Assembly (NCBI RefSeq): GCF_029958925.1 | Contig: NZ_CP124616.1 | Location: forward strand, 310,001 to 374,000 | Origin: Tropicibacter oceani | GTDB taxonomy: Bacteria > Pseudomonadota > Alphaproteobacteria > Rhodobacterales > Rhodobacteraceae | Length of the DNA stretch: 64,000 nucleotides | Direction: 5' to 3' | Shown here: piece after piece, positions 36,239-44,905 of the stretch | Layout of the letters: each line of letters begins with the position of its first letter | Position numbering within the stretch: position 1 is the first letter of the stretch | The notes under the pieces: generated by a model | Seen by the model: the letters and a program-made list of their open reading frames with translations, nothing else | The model's database searches: none | Told to the model about the DNA's origin: nothing | Program-made: the position numbers and the translations under genes

Positions 36239-37797
36239 TTCTGCCCCCAATCGCTGCAATCGGGTGCGGCCAGCGACGACGGAACCACGGTTTCCGAGGC
36301 ACTCATCAGCATCGGCGTCTTGCCATGCAGATCGCGCACGATGGCATGGTTCTGCAAGGTCAGATCGCCGTCGATCAGGCGCGGGAACTGGTTCGAAAAA
36401 TCATTGCCCGCCAGAAACAGCCGCGCACCGGTGGCCGTGGACAGCCCGGCGCCATTGCCGCGCAGGGTGTTTTGCGAAAGATAGGTGACGGCCTGTCGGG
36501 GCTGGGCCGAAACCCATATCCCGGCGCTGCCGCTGCCGCTGATCGTGTTGGCATGAACCTGGGTCGCATCGCTGCTGCGGATGTCGATGCCCTTTTGGCG
36601 GCTGTTGAGGATCACGTTGCCACGTACCACGCCGCAGCGGGTTCCCGACAGCTTGATCGCGCCGCCGCTGCGCCGCCAGATGACGTTGCCGCTGACCTCG
36701 ACGCGGGTACTTTGCCCCTGGACCAGAATGCCTGACCGGTCGCCTTCAAGCAGCACGTTGCCCCGCACCACCGCATCGTCCGAGCCGGCCAGGACGCGCA
36801 CCGCGTTGGTCGGCCCGTCGCCAAAGAACAGGTTGCCGTGCACCTGCGCGCCCACTGCATTGGCCAGCATCAGGGCGTTGTTGCGCATGTTGTAGAACCG
36901 GTTGCCGGTGATCACCGCCGCCTCGCCGCCGGTCATGGCAACGGTCACGAGGTTTTCGAAATGGCTGTCCGCGATCCGGGTGTTTCCGGTCGAGGGCATC
37001 AGCGGATGCGAGACGATCGACACCCCCGAAAACTTGGGCGTGTTGCCAAAGCCCAGCCCGTCGAAACTTGCGCCCCGGGCGTTCAGCGAACCGCCACCGG
37101 CAATGGTGACAAACGGCACGAAGTCCTTGCTGGTCGGGCTTTCGCCACCAACCGAGAAGACCCGCGCACCGTCCAGTTCGACGCGGCCAAAGCTGATGAC
37201 AAAGACGCCGTCGGCACGGCTGAGGCCCAGGCGGTCATGCGGGCCCAGCTGCAACAGGGTGTCTTCCCACAAGATCACCGGAACGCGCAGGGTATCGTGC
37301 CCCGGCGCCATGTCGGCTTGCAGCCCGGTGTCACGCAGGCTTTGACGGATATGATCCAGCGTCACGACGCCCGAACGAAAGGTCAGCGCGTCGGTCCGGT
37401 CACCCGGATGGGCCAGAAGGACGTCCAGGTTGTCCTGACCGCCATGCACCTGCGACAGAACCGCCAGCGCGGTGCGAAAGGTTTCCACGCTGGCCTGCGC
37501 GGGCGGGCCCTGCGGCGGTGGCGGCGCGTCGACGGTCCCGGCTGCATCGCGGCCCGCCCGGGGCAGTGCGTCGGTCAGACCGGTCAACCCGGTGCGCAGC
37601 AACAACAACTCCAGGGGAAGGCTGCGCGCAGCGGCATCGGACTTCAACAGATCGGACAGCTGGTCCAGCTGCGTCGTCAGCCGGACAAGCGCAGGATCGG
37701 GCGCAGCCCGCGCGGGGCCGCTGACCAGAAGGCTGGCGCAGAGCATCATCGCGGCCGCAAGGGCCGGGATCAGTGTCCGCGCCACGCCGCTAGCCAT
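36235..37797 (-). CDS. AlgG-like right-handed beta-helix protein lacking the DPHD motif (520 aa)
   Basis: Signal peptide region MASGVARTLIPALAAAMMLCASLLVSGPARA. From about residue 200 the sequence is a string of beta-helix coils (NTRIADSHFENLV, VHGNLFFGDGPTNAVRV, VEVSGNVIWRRSGGAIKLSG, CGVVRGNVILNSRQKGIDI). Mannuronan C5-epimerases of the AlgG type carry DPHD at the active site; I cannot find it here, and the equivalent coil reads EGDRSGILVQG. The fold is kept but epimerisation is doubtful. It overlaps algA by 8 nt. Confidence 0.72.
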   Translation of the reverse strand: MASGVARTLIPALAAAMMLCASLLVSGPARAAPDPALVRLTTQLDQLSDLLKSDAAARSLPLELLLLRTGLTGLTDALPRAGRDAAGTVDAPPPPQGPPAQASVETFRTALAVLSQVHGGQDNLDVLLAHPGDRTDALTFRSGVVTLDHIRQSLRDTGLQADMAPGHDTLRVPVILWEDTLLQLGPHDRLGLSRADGVFVISFGRVELDGARVFSVGGESPTSKDFVPFVTIAGGGSLNARGASFDGLGFGNTPKFSGVSIVSHPLMPSTGNTRIADSHFENLVTVAMTGGEAAVITGNRFYNMRNNALMLANAVGAQVHGNLFFGDGPTNAVRVLAGSDDAVVRGNVLLEGDRSGILVQGQSTRVEVSGNVIWRRSGGAIKLSGTRCGVVRGNVILNSRQKGIDIRSSDATQVHANTISGSGSAGIWVSAQPRQAVTYLSQNTLRGNGAGLSTATGARLFLAGNDFSNQFPRLIDGDLTLQNHAIVRDLHGKTPMLMSASETVVPSSLAAPDCSDWGQK

Positions 37798-39214
37798 TGC
37801 TGACCATCGACATCGTGGGGTGTGCGCCCACTTCCAGCTTTTCCAGGGTCACGAACAGCAGTTCGGCCTTGTCGTCGCCACTGTTGACGATCCGCACGGG
37901 GCCATTTTCATCGGCATAGATGCGCCCGCCCTCTGTGGCGATCTTGCTCCAGCCGGGGCCAGAGGCATGGACACTGCCCTGCACCACGATGACCTGACGG
38001 TTGCGCGCACCCTGGTCCAGAATGACGGTGCGCCCGACCTCGATCTCGGCGGTGCCCAGCTGGAACTTGTCGGAATCCACCAGCCTGGACAGCTCTTTCT
38101 GCTTTTCAAAGGGAACCATGGCGGGTTTGGCTTCGGCATGGACCTCGGTTTCGGTGCGATGGCTGGCCTTGAGCTGTTCGACCACCTTCTTGACGTTCTG
38201 AGTTTCGTCCATGCGGGCGACCAAAAGCGCGTCGGGCGTGTCGATCACGATGATGTCGGTCAGGCCGACGATGCTGACAAGGCGGCTGTCGGCGCGCACC
38301 ATGGTATTCATCGCATCCAGCGCGATCACGTCGCCCTGCAACACGTTGCCGTTCTGATCGCGCGGCGAGATGTTGTACATCGCCAGCCAGCTGCCGACAT
38401 CGTCCCAGGACACGTCCAGCGTCGCCATGGCGATGCGGTCGGTCTTTTCAAAGACGACGCCTTCGGTCGGCTCGGACGCGGCCTCGGCAAAGTCGACTTC
38501 GTTCAGGTACAGCGCTTCGGGCGTGTTCGAGCCGAACTCGACGGAATCCGCCACATAGGCCGCCGTTCTGGGGTCGAACTTGGCGTATTCCTCGATGATC
38601 GTGCTGGCCGAAAACATCGACAGACCCGACGCCCAGTAGGCCGATTTGCTGTCGATCAGGGCCTGCGCCTTGTCCGCCGGGGGCTTTTCGACAAAACCGC
38701 CGACGCGGCGAATGGTATCGAACCCCTCCATCGGTCCGGCGTCGGTGATGTAACCAAAGCCGGTTTCGGCATAGCGCGGCGCGATCCCGAAGGTGATGAT
38801 GTGACCGGCCTTTGCCGCCGGGATGCAGGCCTCGATGGTCTTGTTCAGCGGGCCTTCGATGATGTGATCGGCAGGCACCACGACAAAGATCGCGTCCGGA
38901 TCCTTGCGCGAAATGGCATGGGCGGCGGCCAGAACGGCCGGCCCGGTGTTGCGCCCCATGGGTTCGCAGATGATCTGCGCCCCGGACTGGATTTCGCGCA
39001 GCTGTTTGACCACGGTGCCGCGATGCGTGACGCCGGTGACGATGACAGGGTCCTGATAGATCCCGCCCCGGTGCCGCTGAACGGCCACCTGGAAAAACGT
39101 CGAGGACTCAGGACCGCTGATCTTTTGGAACTGCTTGGGGCTTTGAGTCCGTGACAGGGGCCACAGTCGGGTGCCTTTGCCGCCGCAGATGATCAGTGGG
39201 TAGATCGTGGTCAT
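37790..39214 (-). CDS. algA: Mannose-1-phosphate guanylyltransferase, AlgA/ManC-type, with degenerate PMI cupin (474 aa)
   Basis: The nucleotidyltransferase half is intact: LIICGGKGTRLWPLSR start, QKPPADKAQ-like FVEKPPADKA and WDDVGSW. It makes GDP-mannose. In bifunctional AlgA the C-terminal cupin has a His-rich metal site (H-x-HR-x-E); here the region reads EVGRTVILDQGARNRQVIVVQG and lacks these His, so phosphomannose isomerase activity is probably absent. ATG 39214 (MTTIYPLII) chosen by alignment. Confidence 0.87.
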   Translation of the reverse strand: MTTIYPLIICGGKGTRLWPLSRTQSPKQFQKISGPESSTFFQVAVQRHRGGIYQDPVIVTGVTHRGTVVKQLREIQSGAQIICEPMGRNTGPAVLAAAHAISRKDPDAIFVVVPADHIIEGPLNKTIEACIPAAKAGHIITFGIAPRYAETGFGYITDAGPMEGFDTIRRVGGFVEKPPADKAQALIDSKSAYWASGLSMFSASTIIEEYAKFDPRTAAYVADSVEFGSNTPEALYLNEVDFAEAASEPTEGVVFEKTDRIAMATLDVSWDDVGSWLAMYNISPRDQNGNVLQGDVIALDAMNTMVRADSRLVSIVGLTDIIVIDTPDALLVARMDETQNVKKVVEQLKASHRTETEVHAEAKPAMVPFEKQKELSRLVDSDKFQLGTAEIEVGRTVILDQGARNRQVIVVQGSVHASGPGWSKIATEGGRIYADENGPVRIVNSGDDKAELLFVTLEKLEVGAHPTMSMVSNG

Positions 39215-39237
39215 GGCTGGTGCCTCTCGTTTCATTC

Positions 39238-40431
39238 TCAAAGCCCGAACAGGCTTTTCGACAACCGCAACCTTGCGGATTTGCCGACGTCCTCCATTGT
39301 CAAAGCACCTTCCTCTGCCACAAGCTCGACGGGCACAAAGAGATCGCCGCGCATGCTTGCCGCGGTGGTCGCTTCGCTGGGGATGACCGTGACGGGAATG
39401 CTGCGCCCGTCGTTCAGATCCATGGTGACCATGTCTCCGTTCATCGCCCGATTGAGCCCTTCTATGCTCATCAGAGTCTGTGCTCTGACTTCAGAAGTAT
39501 TAACGAAAATTGTCAGAATTAAGTCTGTTTGAAGAACAGTTGCGCCCTCGGAAACGCCTTGTGAAACAACGGCTTCGCAATCGCAGGGCATCTTGAAGTT
39601 CAGCACGTCGCCGGTGTTGGCGTTAATCGCGTAAAGCACTTCGTTCTTTGCCGCCGAGGGGTTGAGATAGGAAATCTGGCCCGCCGCGGTGGCGCGCATC
39701 TTTTGCCCGGCCCGTTCGACGAAAACCGGGTGCATTTCATAGGCCGTGGTATAGCGCTTGAGCACGACAAAGGCCGCCATCAGGATCAACAGCCCGGACA
39801 CCGCCGCAACCGAGATCGACCGCACGCGATCCAGCACCGACTGCTTGCCCGCCTCGCCCTTGGGCTTTTTCGGTTCGACCGGGCCGGTATAGCTGACCAT
39901 GCCGTCGATGGTGACGAAATCACCGGCGATGAAACTGTTCAGGATATAGCGCAGCTGCGGCAGGTGATCGCCCGTCGGGTTGGCGAACTGGAACAGGCTG
40001 CGGCCATCGCCGGCCTCTTCCAGGACTGTCACCTCGGGGTGCAGGGTAACCGAGAAATTCTCGAAGGCGATGTGCAGGACAGCGATGTGCCGCGACCCGA
40101 CGCCAAGCGGGCTGCCTTCGTCCGCCTCGGCGCGGATCTGCATCAGCGACAGGCTTTCGCCGGTATAGCGCTGGCCCTGCACCGTCAGGCTGAAGGGCAG
40201 CTTCAGCAGCGGATGTTCATCGTCATAGCCAAAGTCCGGCGGCAGTTTCTGCTGCGCCGGGGCGGTCTGACCGCTTTGGTCGGCGCCTGCTGTGACAGAT
40301 CCGATGTCATACAGAATGCTGACGCTGGGCTGCACGAATCCCTGACCGGCATCGGGCTGCGGTGCGCCAACCGGTTCACCGATCTGTTCGGGATCGGTGG
40401 AAGGATCGGGTCTGAAGATGTCGTTTGCCAT
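39238..40431 (-). CDS. Alg44-like polymerase co-subunit with degenerate PilZ domain (397 aa)
   Basis: Architecture follows Alg44: cytoplasmic PilZ-like domain (about 72-180), one membrane helix (206-224), then a periplasmic barrel-sandwich (ATAAGQISYLNPSAAKNEVLYAINANTGDVLNF). Alg44 needs RxxxR and D/NxSxxG to bind c-di-GMP. Here the RxxxR position reads DDEHPLLKLP and the second motif ESLSLMQ, so neither Arg is present. An N-terminal extension of about 65 residues is Pro/Gln rich. Predicted c-di-GMP independent or bound to another ligand. Confidence 0.8.
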   Translation of the reverse strand: MANDIFRPDPSTDPEQIGEPVGAPQPDAGQGFVQPSVSILYDIGSVTAGADQSGQTAPAQQKLPPDFGYDDEHPLLKLPFSLTVQGQRYTGESLSLMQIRAEADEGSPLGVGSRHIAVLHIAFENFSVTLHPEVTVLEEAGDGRSLFQFANPTGDHLPQLRYILNSFIAGDFVTIDGMVSYTGPVEPKKPKGEAGKQSVLDRVRSISVAAVSGLLILMAAFVVLKRYTTAYEMHPVFVERAGQKMRATAAGQISYLNPSAAKNEVLYAINANTGDVLNFKMPCDCEAVVSQGVSEGATVLQTDLILTIFVNTSEVRAQTLMSIEGLNRAMNGDMVTMDLNDGRSIPVTVIPSEATTAASMRGDLFVPVELVAEEGALTMEDVGKSARLRLSKSLFGL

Positions 40432-40450
40432 CTGGATTACCTCGCCATGC

Positions 40451-41938
40451 CTATTCGAACGTGTTCAGAAACATGATGGCTATGGTCAGCCATGACAGGG
40501 CAAGCGCGTGATGGGCAAAGGATTCCCATGCCTTCACACGGTCGTACAAGGCCATGACCTTGCCCGAACCGCCGCTGCCTTGCCGCGTCCATTTCTGTTT
40601 ATCGAGGCGGAAAAGAACAAAAGTTTTGATGATAGCGCCCGCAATCTGACCGAAATAAAGGATCGGAGGATGCGTCACCGGGAACCACTGCCCGTTGAAA
40701 AGCGCGATGATGATGCAGAACATGTAACGCGTGACCATGACCCAGGCGATGTACAGCGGGATCACGGTCGGCGACACGGTCACGGCGGCCACCAGGACGG
40801 AAATCGGTCCGACAAGAGTGGTCCACATGGAAACCCGCTGATCGAGGATCGACCACCAGGTGAAAAAGCCGATCTTGCGCGGGCTTTCGCGCAGCGCGCG
40901 GCCATTGGTGCGCATCATGTTGCCGAACCAGCGCACCATAAGCGTCTTGGCGCTGTCATAAAATGTCGGGCGCGGCTGGCCTTCGGCCGACTGGCTTTGG
41001 ACGTCCGGCATATAGGCCATCTGATAGCCATTGCGCAGCAGCCAGTACCAGGTCGATTTATCGTCGCCAGTCAGAAAGTTCACGCGGCCCAGACGCCAGT
41101 GATCCAGATAGTCGAAACCGACGCCCTTGATGAAACCGGGGTTGGTCGCCAGGGTGGCGCGAAACACCGACATGCGGCCGGTCAGGGTCAGCACCCGATT
41201 GCCCAGCCCCATCGAACACATCATCACCTGACGCTGGTTGAACCGCAGGGTGAACCAGTCCTTGAACAGGTTTTCCTTGTCGATGATCGCGGCTTCGTCC
41301 GTGGTCAGCGCGCCCATGCGCGGATCGGAAAAGAATGGCGCGGCCTGCGCCCAGATATCGCGCGGCACAACCGTGTCGCCATCGACAAAGACCATGATAT
41401 CGTCTTTGGTCGGTGCCTTGTCAGCCAGAATGCGCAACGCTTTATCCATGGCGTCGCGTTTGCCCGAAGATTTGATGCGGTCGATGATCAATTCAACATT
41501 GGACATGTCGAACTTGGACGTCTCGTACAACTGGCGGATCAAACGTACGTCCTTGCCATCCACCGCCGACACGACAATTGTTGCCCCGTCGCGGGCATTG
41601 GCTGCGGCTTCAAACAGGCGGCGATAGACCATGATGGTCACTTCGACATCGACCATGTAGGTCGTCACCATGAAATAGCAGTGCGATTTGACCTTGCTGG
41701 CCCAGAAACGGCGATTGTGCCGCCGCTTCCAGACCGGATAGGCGATCCGGCGAAAATAGATGGCCCGTGCAAAGTTGGTCAGCGCCCAGCTATAGCGCCA
41801 CATCCCCAGAAAGCCGACGATGAACACCGCGTTGGACGCGCTGTGCAACTCCCCCAGGAACCCCTGGGGGATCACGGCCACCAAAAGGTAGATGACCGAG
41901 AAGTAGGCAAGATGGGAAAGGACCATTGTCACCGGCAT
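40451..41938 (-). CDS. alg8: Alg8-like GT2 glycosyltransferase, polymannuronate synthase (495 aa)
   Basis: Inner-membrane processive GT2 using a GDP-sugar. Catalytic motifs are intact: VDGDT (186-189), LTGDDKSTW (289-297) and RWFGNMMRT as the Q/RxxRW equivalent. Membrane helices flank the catalytic domain on both sides (LSHLAYFSVIYLLVAVIP; YIAWVMVTRYMFCIIIALF; FAHHALALSWLTIAIMFL). TGDDKSTW closely matches Alg8. Start 41938 lies 4 nt after the algD stop; ATG 41926 is an alternative. Confidence 0.9.
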   Translation of the reverse strand: MPVTMVLSHLAYFSVIYLLVAVIPQGFLGELHSASNAVFIVGFLGMWRYSWALTNFARAIYFRRIAYPVWKRRHNRRFWASKVKSHCYFMVTTYMVDVEVTIMVYRRLFEAAANARDGATIVVSAVDGKDVRLIRQLYETSKFDMSNVELIIDRIKSSGKRDAMDKALRILADKAPTKDDIMVFVDGDTVVPRDIWAQAAPFFSDPRMGALTTDEAAIIDKENLFKDWFTLRFNQRQVMMCSMGLGNRVLTLTGRMSVFRATLATNPGFIKGVGFDYLDHWRLGRVNFLTGDDKSTWYWLLRNGYQMAYMPDVQSQSAEGQPRPTFYDSAKTLMVRWFGNMMRTNGRALRESPRKIGFFTWWSILDQRVSMWTTLVGPISVLVAAVTVSPTVIPLYIAWVMVTRYMFCIIIALFNGQWFPVTHPPILYFGQIAGAIIKTFVLFRLDKQKWTRQGSGGSGKVMALYDRVKAWESFAHHALALSWLTIAIMFLNTFE

Positions 41939-41942
41939 CACC

Positions 41943-43262
41943 TTACCAGCAGATACCTTCGTAACCGTCGCCGCTGACCAGATCACGGTGCAGGCGGGTC
42001 AGATCGACCACCGGGCGCGTCTTGGCCGCGGCCTTCAGCTTGTCCACGGTTTCGTTGTAGTAGTTGCCCACCAGAACCGCGCCGCTGTCGTTGATCAGCT
42101 TGTCCAGGTCACCGACCAGACGGCCTTGCAGGTTCGGCACACTTTCGTTGCCCCGCCCGGCGCCGGGGGTGCCACTGTCATAGGCTTCCTTGACGAAGGG
42201 GTCGTAGATGTCCACCTCGATGCCCTTGCCGATCAGGCGCGCGGCCAGCGACACCAGCGGGCTTTCGCGCAGGTCGTCGGTGCCGGGCTTGAAGCTGATG
42301 CCGACAAAGCCGACGCGCTTGGCGCCGCTTTTCTCGACCATCTTTTCAGCCTTGGCGATCTGAGCCTCGTTGGCCTCCAGCACGGCGTTCAGCAGATGCG
42401 ACGGCGTGTCGTTCTGGGCGGCCAGATGGCGCAGCGCGCGCACGTCCTTGGGCAGGCAGGACCCGCCAAAGGCAAAGCCGGGGCGCATGAAATAGGGCGA
42501 CATGGCCGCCTTTTTGTCGCTGCACAGGATTTCCATCACGGTCTGGCCGTCGATCCCGCAGGACTTGGCGATATTGCCGATCTCGTTGGCAAAGGTCACC
42601 TTGACCGCGCGCCAGGTGTTGCTGGTGTATTTCACCATCTCGGCGGTGCGGATATCGACCTTGTTCACCGGGCAAGGCATGTCTTTGTTCAGGTGGGCCA
42701 GGATCTCGCCGGTCTTGTCATCCATGAAACCAAAGACCACCAGGCCGGGGTCATAGCTGTCGGCGATTGCCGTGCTTTCGCGCAGGAATTCGGGGTAGTA
42801 GCCCACGCCGAAATCCTTGCCCGCCACCTTGCCCGAGGTCTGTTCCAGAACCGGGATGCAGGCGGTTTCGGTGCTGCCCGGCACGATGGTCGAGCGGATG
42901 ACAACCGAATGATAGGCGTCCTTGTCCGCCAGCGCCTTGCCGATGGTTTCGCAAACGCTGGTGACGTAATTCAGCCCGACCGACCCATCCGGCGCCGACG
43001 GAGTGCCGACACAGACAAAGGACAGGTCGCTTTCGTGAATTGCCTTCGCAAAGTCGATGGTTGCGCGCAGCTTGCCGCTGGCCACCATTTCGCGGACGAG
43101 ATCATCAATCCCTTCCTCGACGATGGGGGACATGCCCGCGTTGATTGCGTCGATTTTACCCTGGTCTACATCAACCGCGATTACGTCGTGACCGTCCTGC
43201 GCAAGACACGCAGCCGATACCACACCGACGTAACCAATGCCAAAGACACTGATCCTAGCCAT
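41943..43262 (-). CDS. algD: GDP-mannose 6-dehydrogenase (439 aa)
   Basis: Makes GDP-mannuronate, the committed alginate precursor. The order is ISVFGIGYVGVVSAACLAQDGH (NAD site), SPIVEEGIDDL, PEFLRESTAI, MVKYTSNTWRAVKVTFANEIGNIAKS, and the catalytic Cys269 in FAFGGSCLPKDVRAL. The spelling of these segments fits GDP-mannose rather than UDP-glucose dehydrogenases (SPYFMRPGFAFGGSCLPKD). First gene of a nine-gene operon in which gaps are 35 nt or less. Confidence 0.92.
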   Translation of the reverse strand: MARISVFGIGYVGVVSAACLAQDGHDVIAVDVDQGKIDAINAGMSPIVEEGIDDLVREMVASGKLRATIDFAKAIHESDLSFVCVGTPSAPDGSVGLNYVTSVCETIGKALADKDAYHSVVIRSTIVPGSTETACIPVLEQTSGKVAGKDFGVGYYPEFLRESTAIADSYDPGLVVFGFMDDKTGEILAHLNKDMPCPVNKVDIRTAEMVKYTSNTWRAVKVTFANEIGNIAKSCGIDGQTVMEILCSDKKAAMSPYFMRPGFAFGGSCLPKDVRALRHLAAQNDTPSHLLNAVLEANEAQIAKAEKMVEKSGAKRVGFVGISFKPGTDDLRESPLVSLAARLIGKGIEVDIYDPFVKEAYDSGTPGAGRGNESVPNLQGRLVGDLDKLINDSGAVLVGNYYNETVDKLKAAAKTRPVVDLTRLHRDLVSGDGYEGICW

Positions 43263-43606
43263 GTTTTCTGCCTCATTGTGTTAACACCGTCTTTTGCAGT
43301 GCTTTTTTATTGGGGCCAGTATGAGGCTGATCCTGAATGCAGCAAGGAAACCGGGTCACAGCCGTTAACTTTTTGGCGATTGTGGTTAAGTGGCTACAGT
43401 CCCCAAAGGCTTACCAAGCGGAAGGCTCGAACACCGGACCAGACCACAAAGCCATAAATATCACTTATTTTCATATGGTTAGCCAACCTATACCCCATCA
43501 CGCCCGCAACCACGCCACCCACAACAAGTCGCTGATTGCACCATATATCGTGGCCCCCTATAGTTTGGCGGCAGGATATGGACGAATGGACACAAAGGGG
43601 CGGGCA
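43263..43606. promoter_or_regulatory. AT-rich divergent promoter region, algD / lyase
   Basis: A 344-nt region between two divergent starts, clearly AT-richer than the genes beside it (for example around 43290-43320 and 43460-43490). It contains a TTAA-N17-TTAA pair near 43366-43390; the spacing is not that of a CtrA site. A reading frame continues upstream of the lyase start but lacks a good ribosome binding site. Regulator sites unidentified. Confidence 0.5.
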
Positions 43607-44536
43607 ATGCGCAAGGCAAAGCAGGTTGTCCTGTCTTTCACGCTGTTTCTGGCGGGGTGCCTGCCGGTGATCCCGGGGCTTGCACCCGATGCCGGCGACC
43701 TGACGACGCCTGCGCGTGGCTACGAACGGTTCTTCAGCCCCGCCCCTCACAACTTTCGCTATGCCGTTGCCGACGATGGCGCGCCGGTGCGTTACGGCGC
43801 GCGGGCCGAGCGATATGAGCTGCGCACCGGCGATTGCGGTGGCAGCGATTGCGGCAACGCCCGCTATCGCGCCGAGATCCGCATGACGGATGATAGCAAC
43901 CCCGCCAAGATCGGCGAAGACATCTGGTATGGTTGGAGCTTTTACAACTCCAGCGTGCCGGGCTTTTTCCGGGACGAGTCGCTGCGGCTGGTGTTCGGGC
44001 AATGGACCATGGGCGGCGATGCCAACCCCGCGATCCGGCTGATCCAGCTGGGCGAAGGCGAAGGGAACTGGGACAGCTGCCGCCGCGCCATCTGCGCCGG
44101 TCCGGAACGCGCCACAGGCGACGTGGTGATACAGCTCGAGGACCTGCGCCGCACCTTCAACTGGGGCGACGGCGAAAACCAGGGGTATGTCTGTCGCCTG
44201 TTCGACATGCAGGACAATACCCGCAGCTGGGTCGATCTGGTCATGCAGACGAACTTTTCCCAAGGCACCGATGGCTATCTGCGGGTCTGGGTCAATGGCG
44301 CGCTGAAATGCGACTACAGCGGTCCGATCGTTTCCCCCAAAAGCCTGTTCGAAGGCGACACCCCCGGCCATCGGCGCGGCGTGTTTTCCAGCTATACGAC
44401 GCGCTGGGATGACACGCACGGCAGACGGCCCAAGCCAACGCTGGTCGTCTATTATGATGAGTTTCGCGTCGGCAAATCGCGCGCGGATGTGGACACCCGC
44501 TGGCGCATCGCGGCGGGCGAACCCGCCGTCGATTAG
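43607..44536 (+). CDS. Lipoprotein resembling polysaccharide lyases (PF14099-like) (309 aa)
   Basis: Lipobox LFLAGC at the end of a signal peptide predicts a membrane-anchored lipoprotein. The body is a beta-rich jelly-roll type: YELRTGDCGGSDCGNARYRAEIRM, IWYGWSFYNSS, LVFGQWTMGGDANPAIRL, LVMQTNFSQGTDGYLRVWVNGALKCDYSGP, VVYYDEFRVG. This pattern is that of heparin-lyase-I-like polysaccharide lyases. Divergent from algD, it is a candidate to cut or trim the polymer in place of the inactive AlgL. Substrate unknown. AAAGGGG lies 7 nt before the ATG. Confidence 0.72.
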   Translation: MRKAKQVVLSFTLFLAGCLPVIPGLAPDAGDLTTPARGYERFFSPAPHNFRYAVADDGAPVRYGARAERYELRTGDCGGSDCGNARYRAEIRMTDDSNPAKIGEDIWYGWSFYNSSVPGFFRDESLRLVFGQWTMGGDANPAIRLIQLGEGEGNWDSCRRAICAGPERATGDVVIQLEDLRRTFNWGDGENQGYVCRLFDMQDNTRSWVDLVMQTNFSQGTDGYLRVWVNGALKCDYSGPIVSPKSLFEGDTPGHRRGVFSSYTTRWDDTHGRRPKPTLVVYYDEFRVGKSRADVDTRWRIAAGEPAVD

Positions 44537-44554
44537 GGGCCATCACCCGGCCCC
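44536..44554. terminator. Small hairpin between convergent genes
   Basis: GGGGCC / GGCCCC with a 7-nt loop begins at the lyase stop codon and ends 7 nt before the convergent small gene. No T-run; weak bidirectional terminator at most. Confidence 0.4.
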
Positions 44555-44561
44555 AAGACCG

Positions 44562-44747
44562 TCACAGGTTCGCGATGGTGACCGAGGTCCCGTCAGGATA
44601 GCGCAGGACAAGCCCGCTGGTGTCGCAATGCACATCGGCCTTGCCGGCAAAGCGTCCTGCCTTCGGGACGATCTTCATCACCGTATCTTCGGCCATGTCG
44701 ATGACGGAATGACTGGACTTCGCGATCTTGTGGATCTCGGTTCTCAT
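44562..44747 (-). CDS. Small protein of unknown function (61 aa)
   Basis: CAGGAGC lies 8 nt before the ATG at 44747. The protein starts MRTEIHKIAKSSHSVID and ends with a beta-rich part (ADVHCDTSGLVLRYPDGTSVTIANL). The last segment looks like a short barrel strand pair. No family recognised. It is convergent with the lyase gene. Confidence 0.6.
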   Translation of the reverse strand: MRTEIHKIAKSSHSVIDMAEDTVMKIVPKAGRFAGKADVHCDTSGLVLRYPDGTSVTIANL

Positions 44748-44827
44748 AGGGGCAGCTCCTGGTTCAGGGCGATCGAATGGATATTGCGGGCAAACCCTTG
44801 CCCGAATGCTAACGTCGGCTGTGCAGA

Positions 44828-44905
44828 TCAGCCTTCGTCAAAAATCCTTGCCAGAACCACGCGGTCCACAGCGGCAAGTGCAATCATGGCAAGAAGAAAC
44901 ACCAT
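44828..44905 (-). CDS. Putative membrane micropeptide (25 aa)
   Basis: GGAG lies 7 nt before ATG 44905. The peptide MVFLLAMIALAAVDRVVLAR continues with IFDEG: one short hydrophobic helix and a charged end. No homologue can be checked; size makes chance likely, but the ribosome binding site and helix are suggestive. Confidence 0.35.
   Translation of the reverse strand: MVFLLAMIALAAVDRVVLARIFDEG

Noticed and set aside
43366-43390. CtrA-type TTAA pair upstream of algD
   Set aside because: Spacer is 17 nt, not the 7 nt of CtrA sites.
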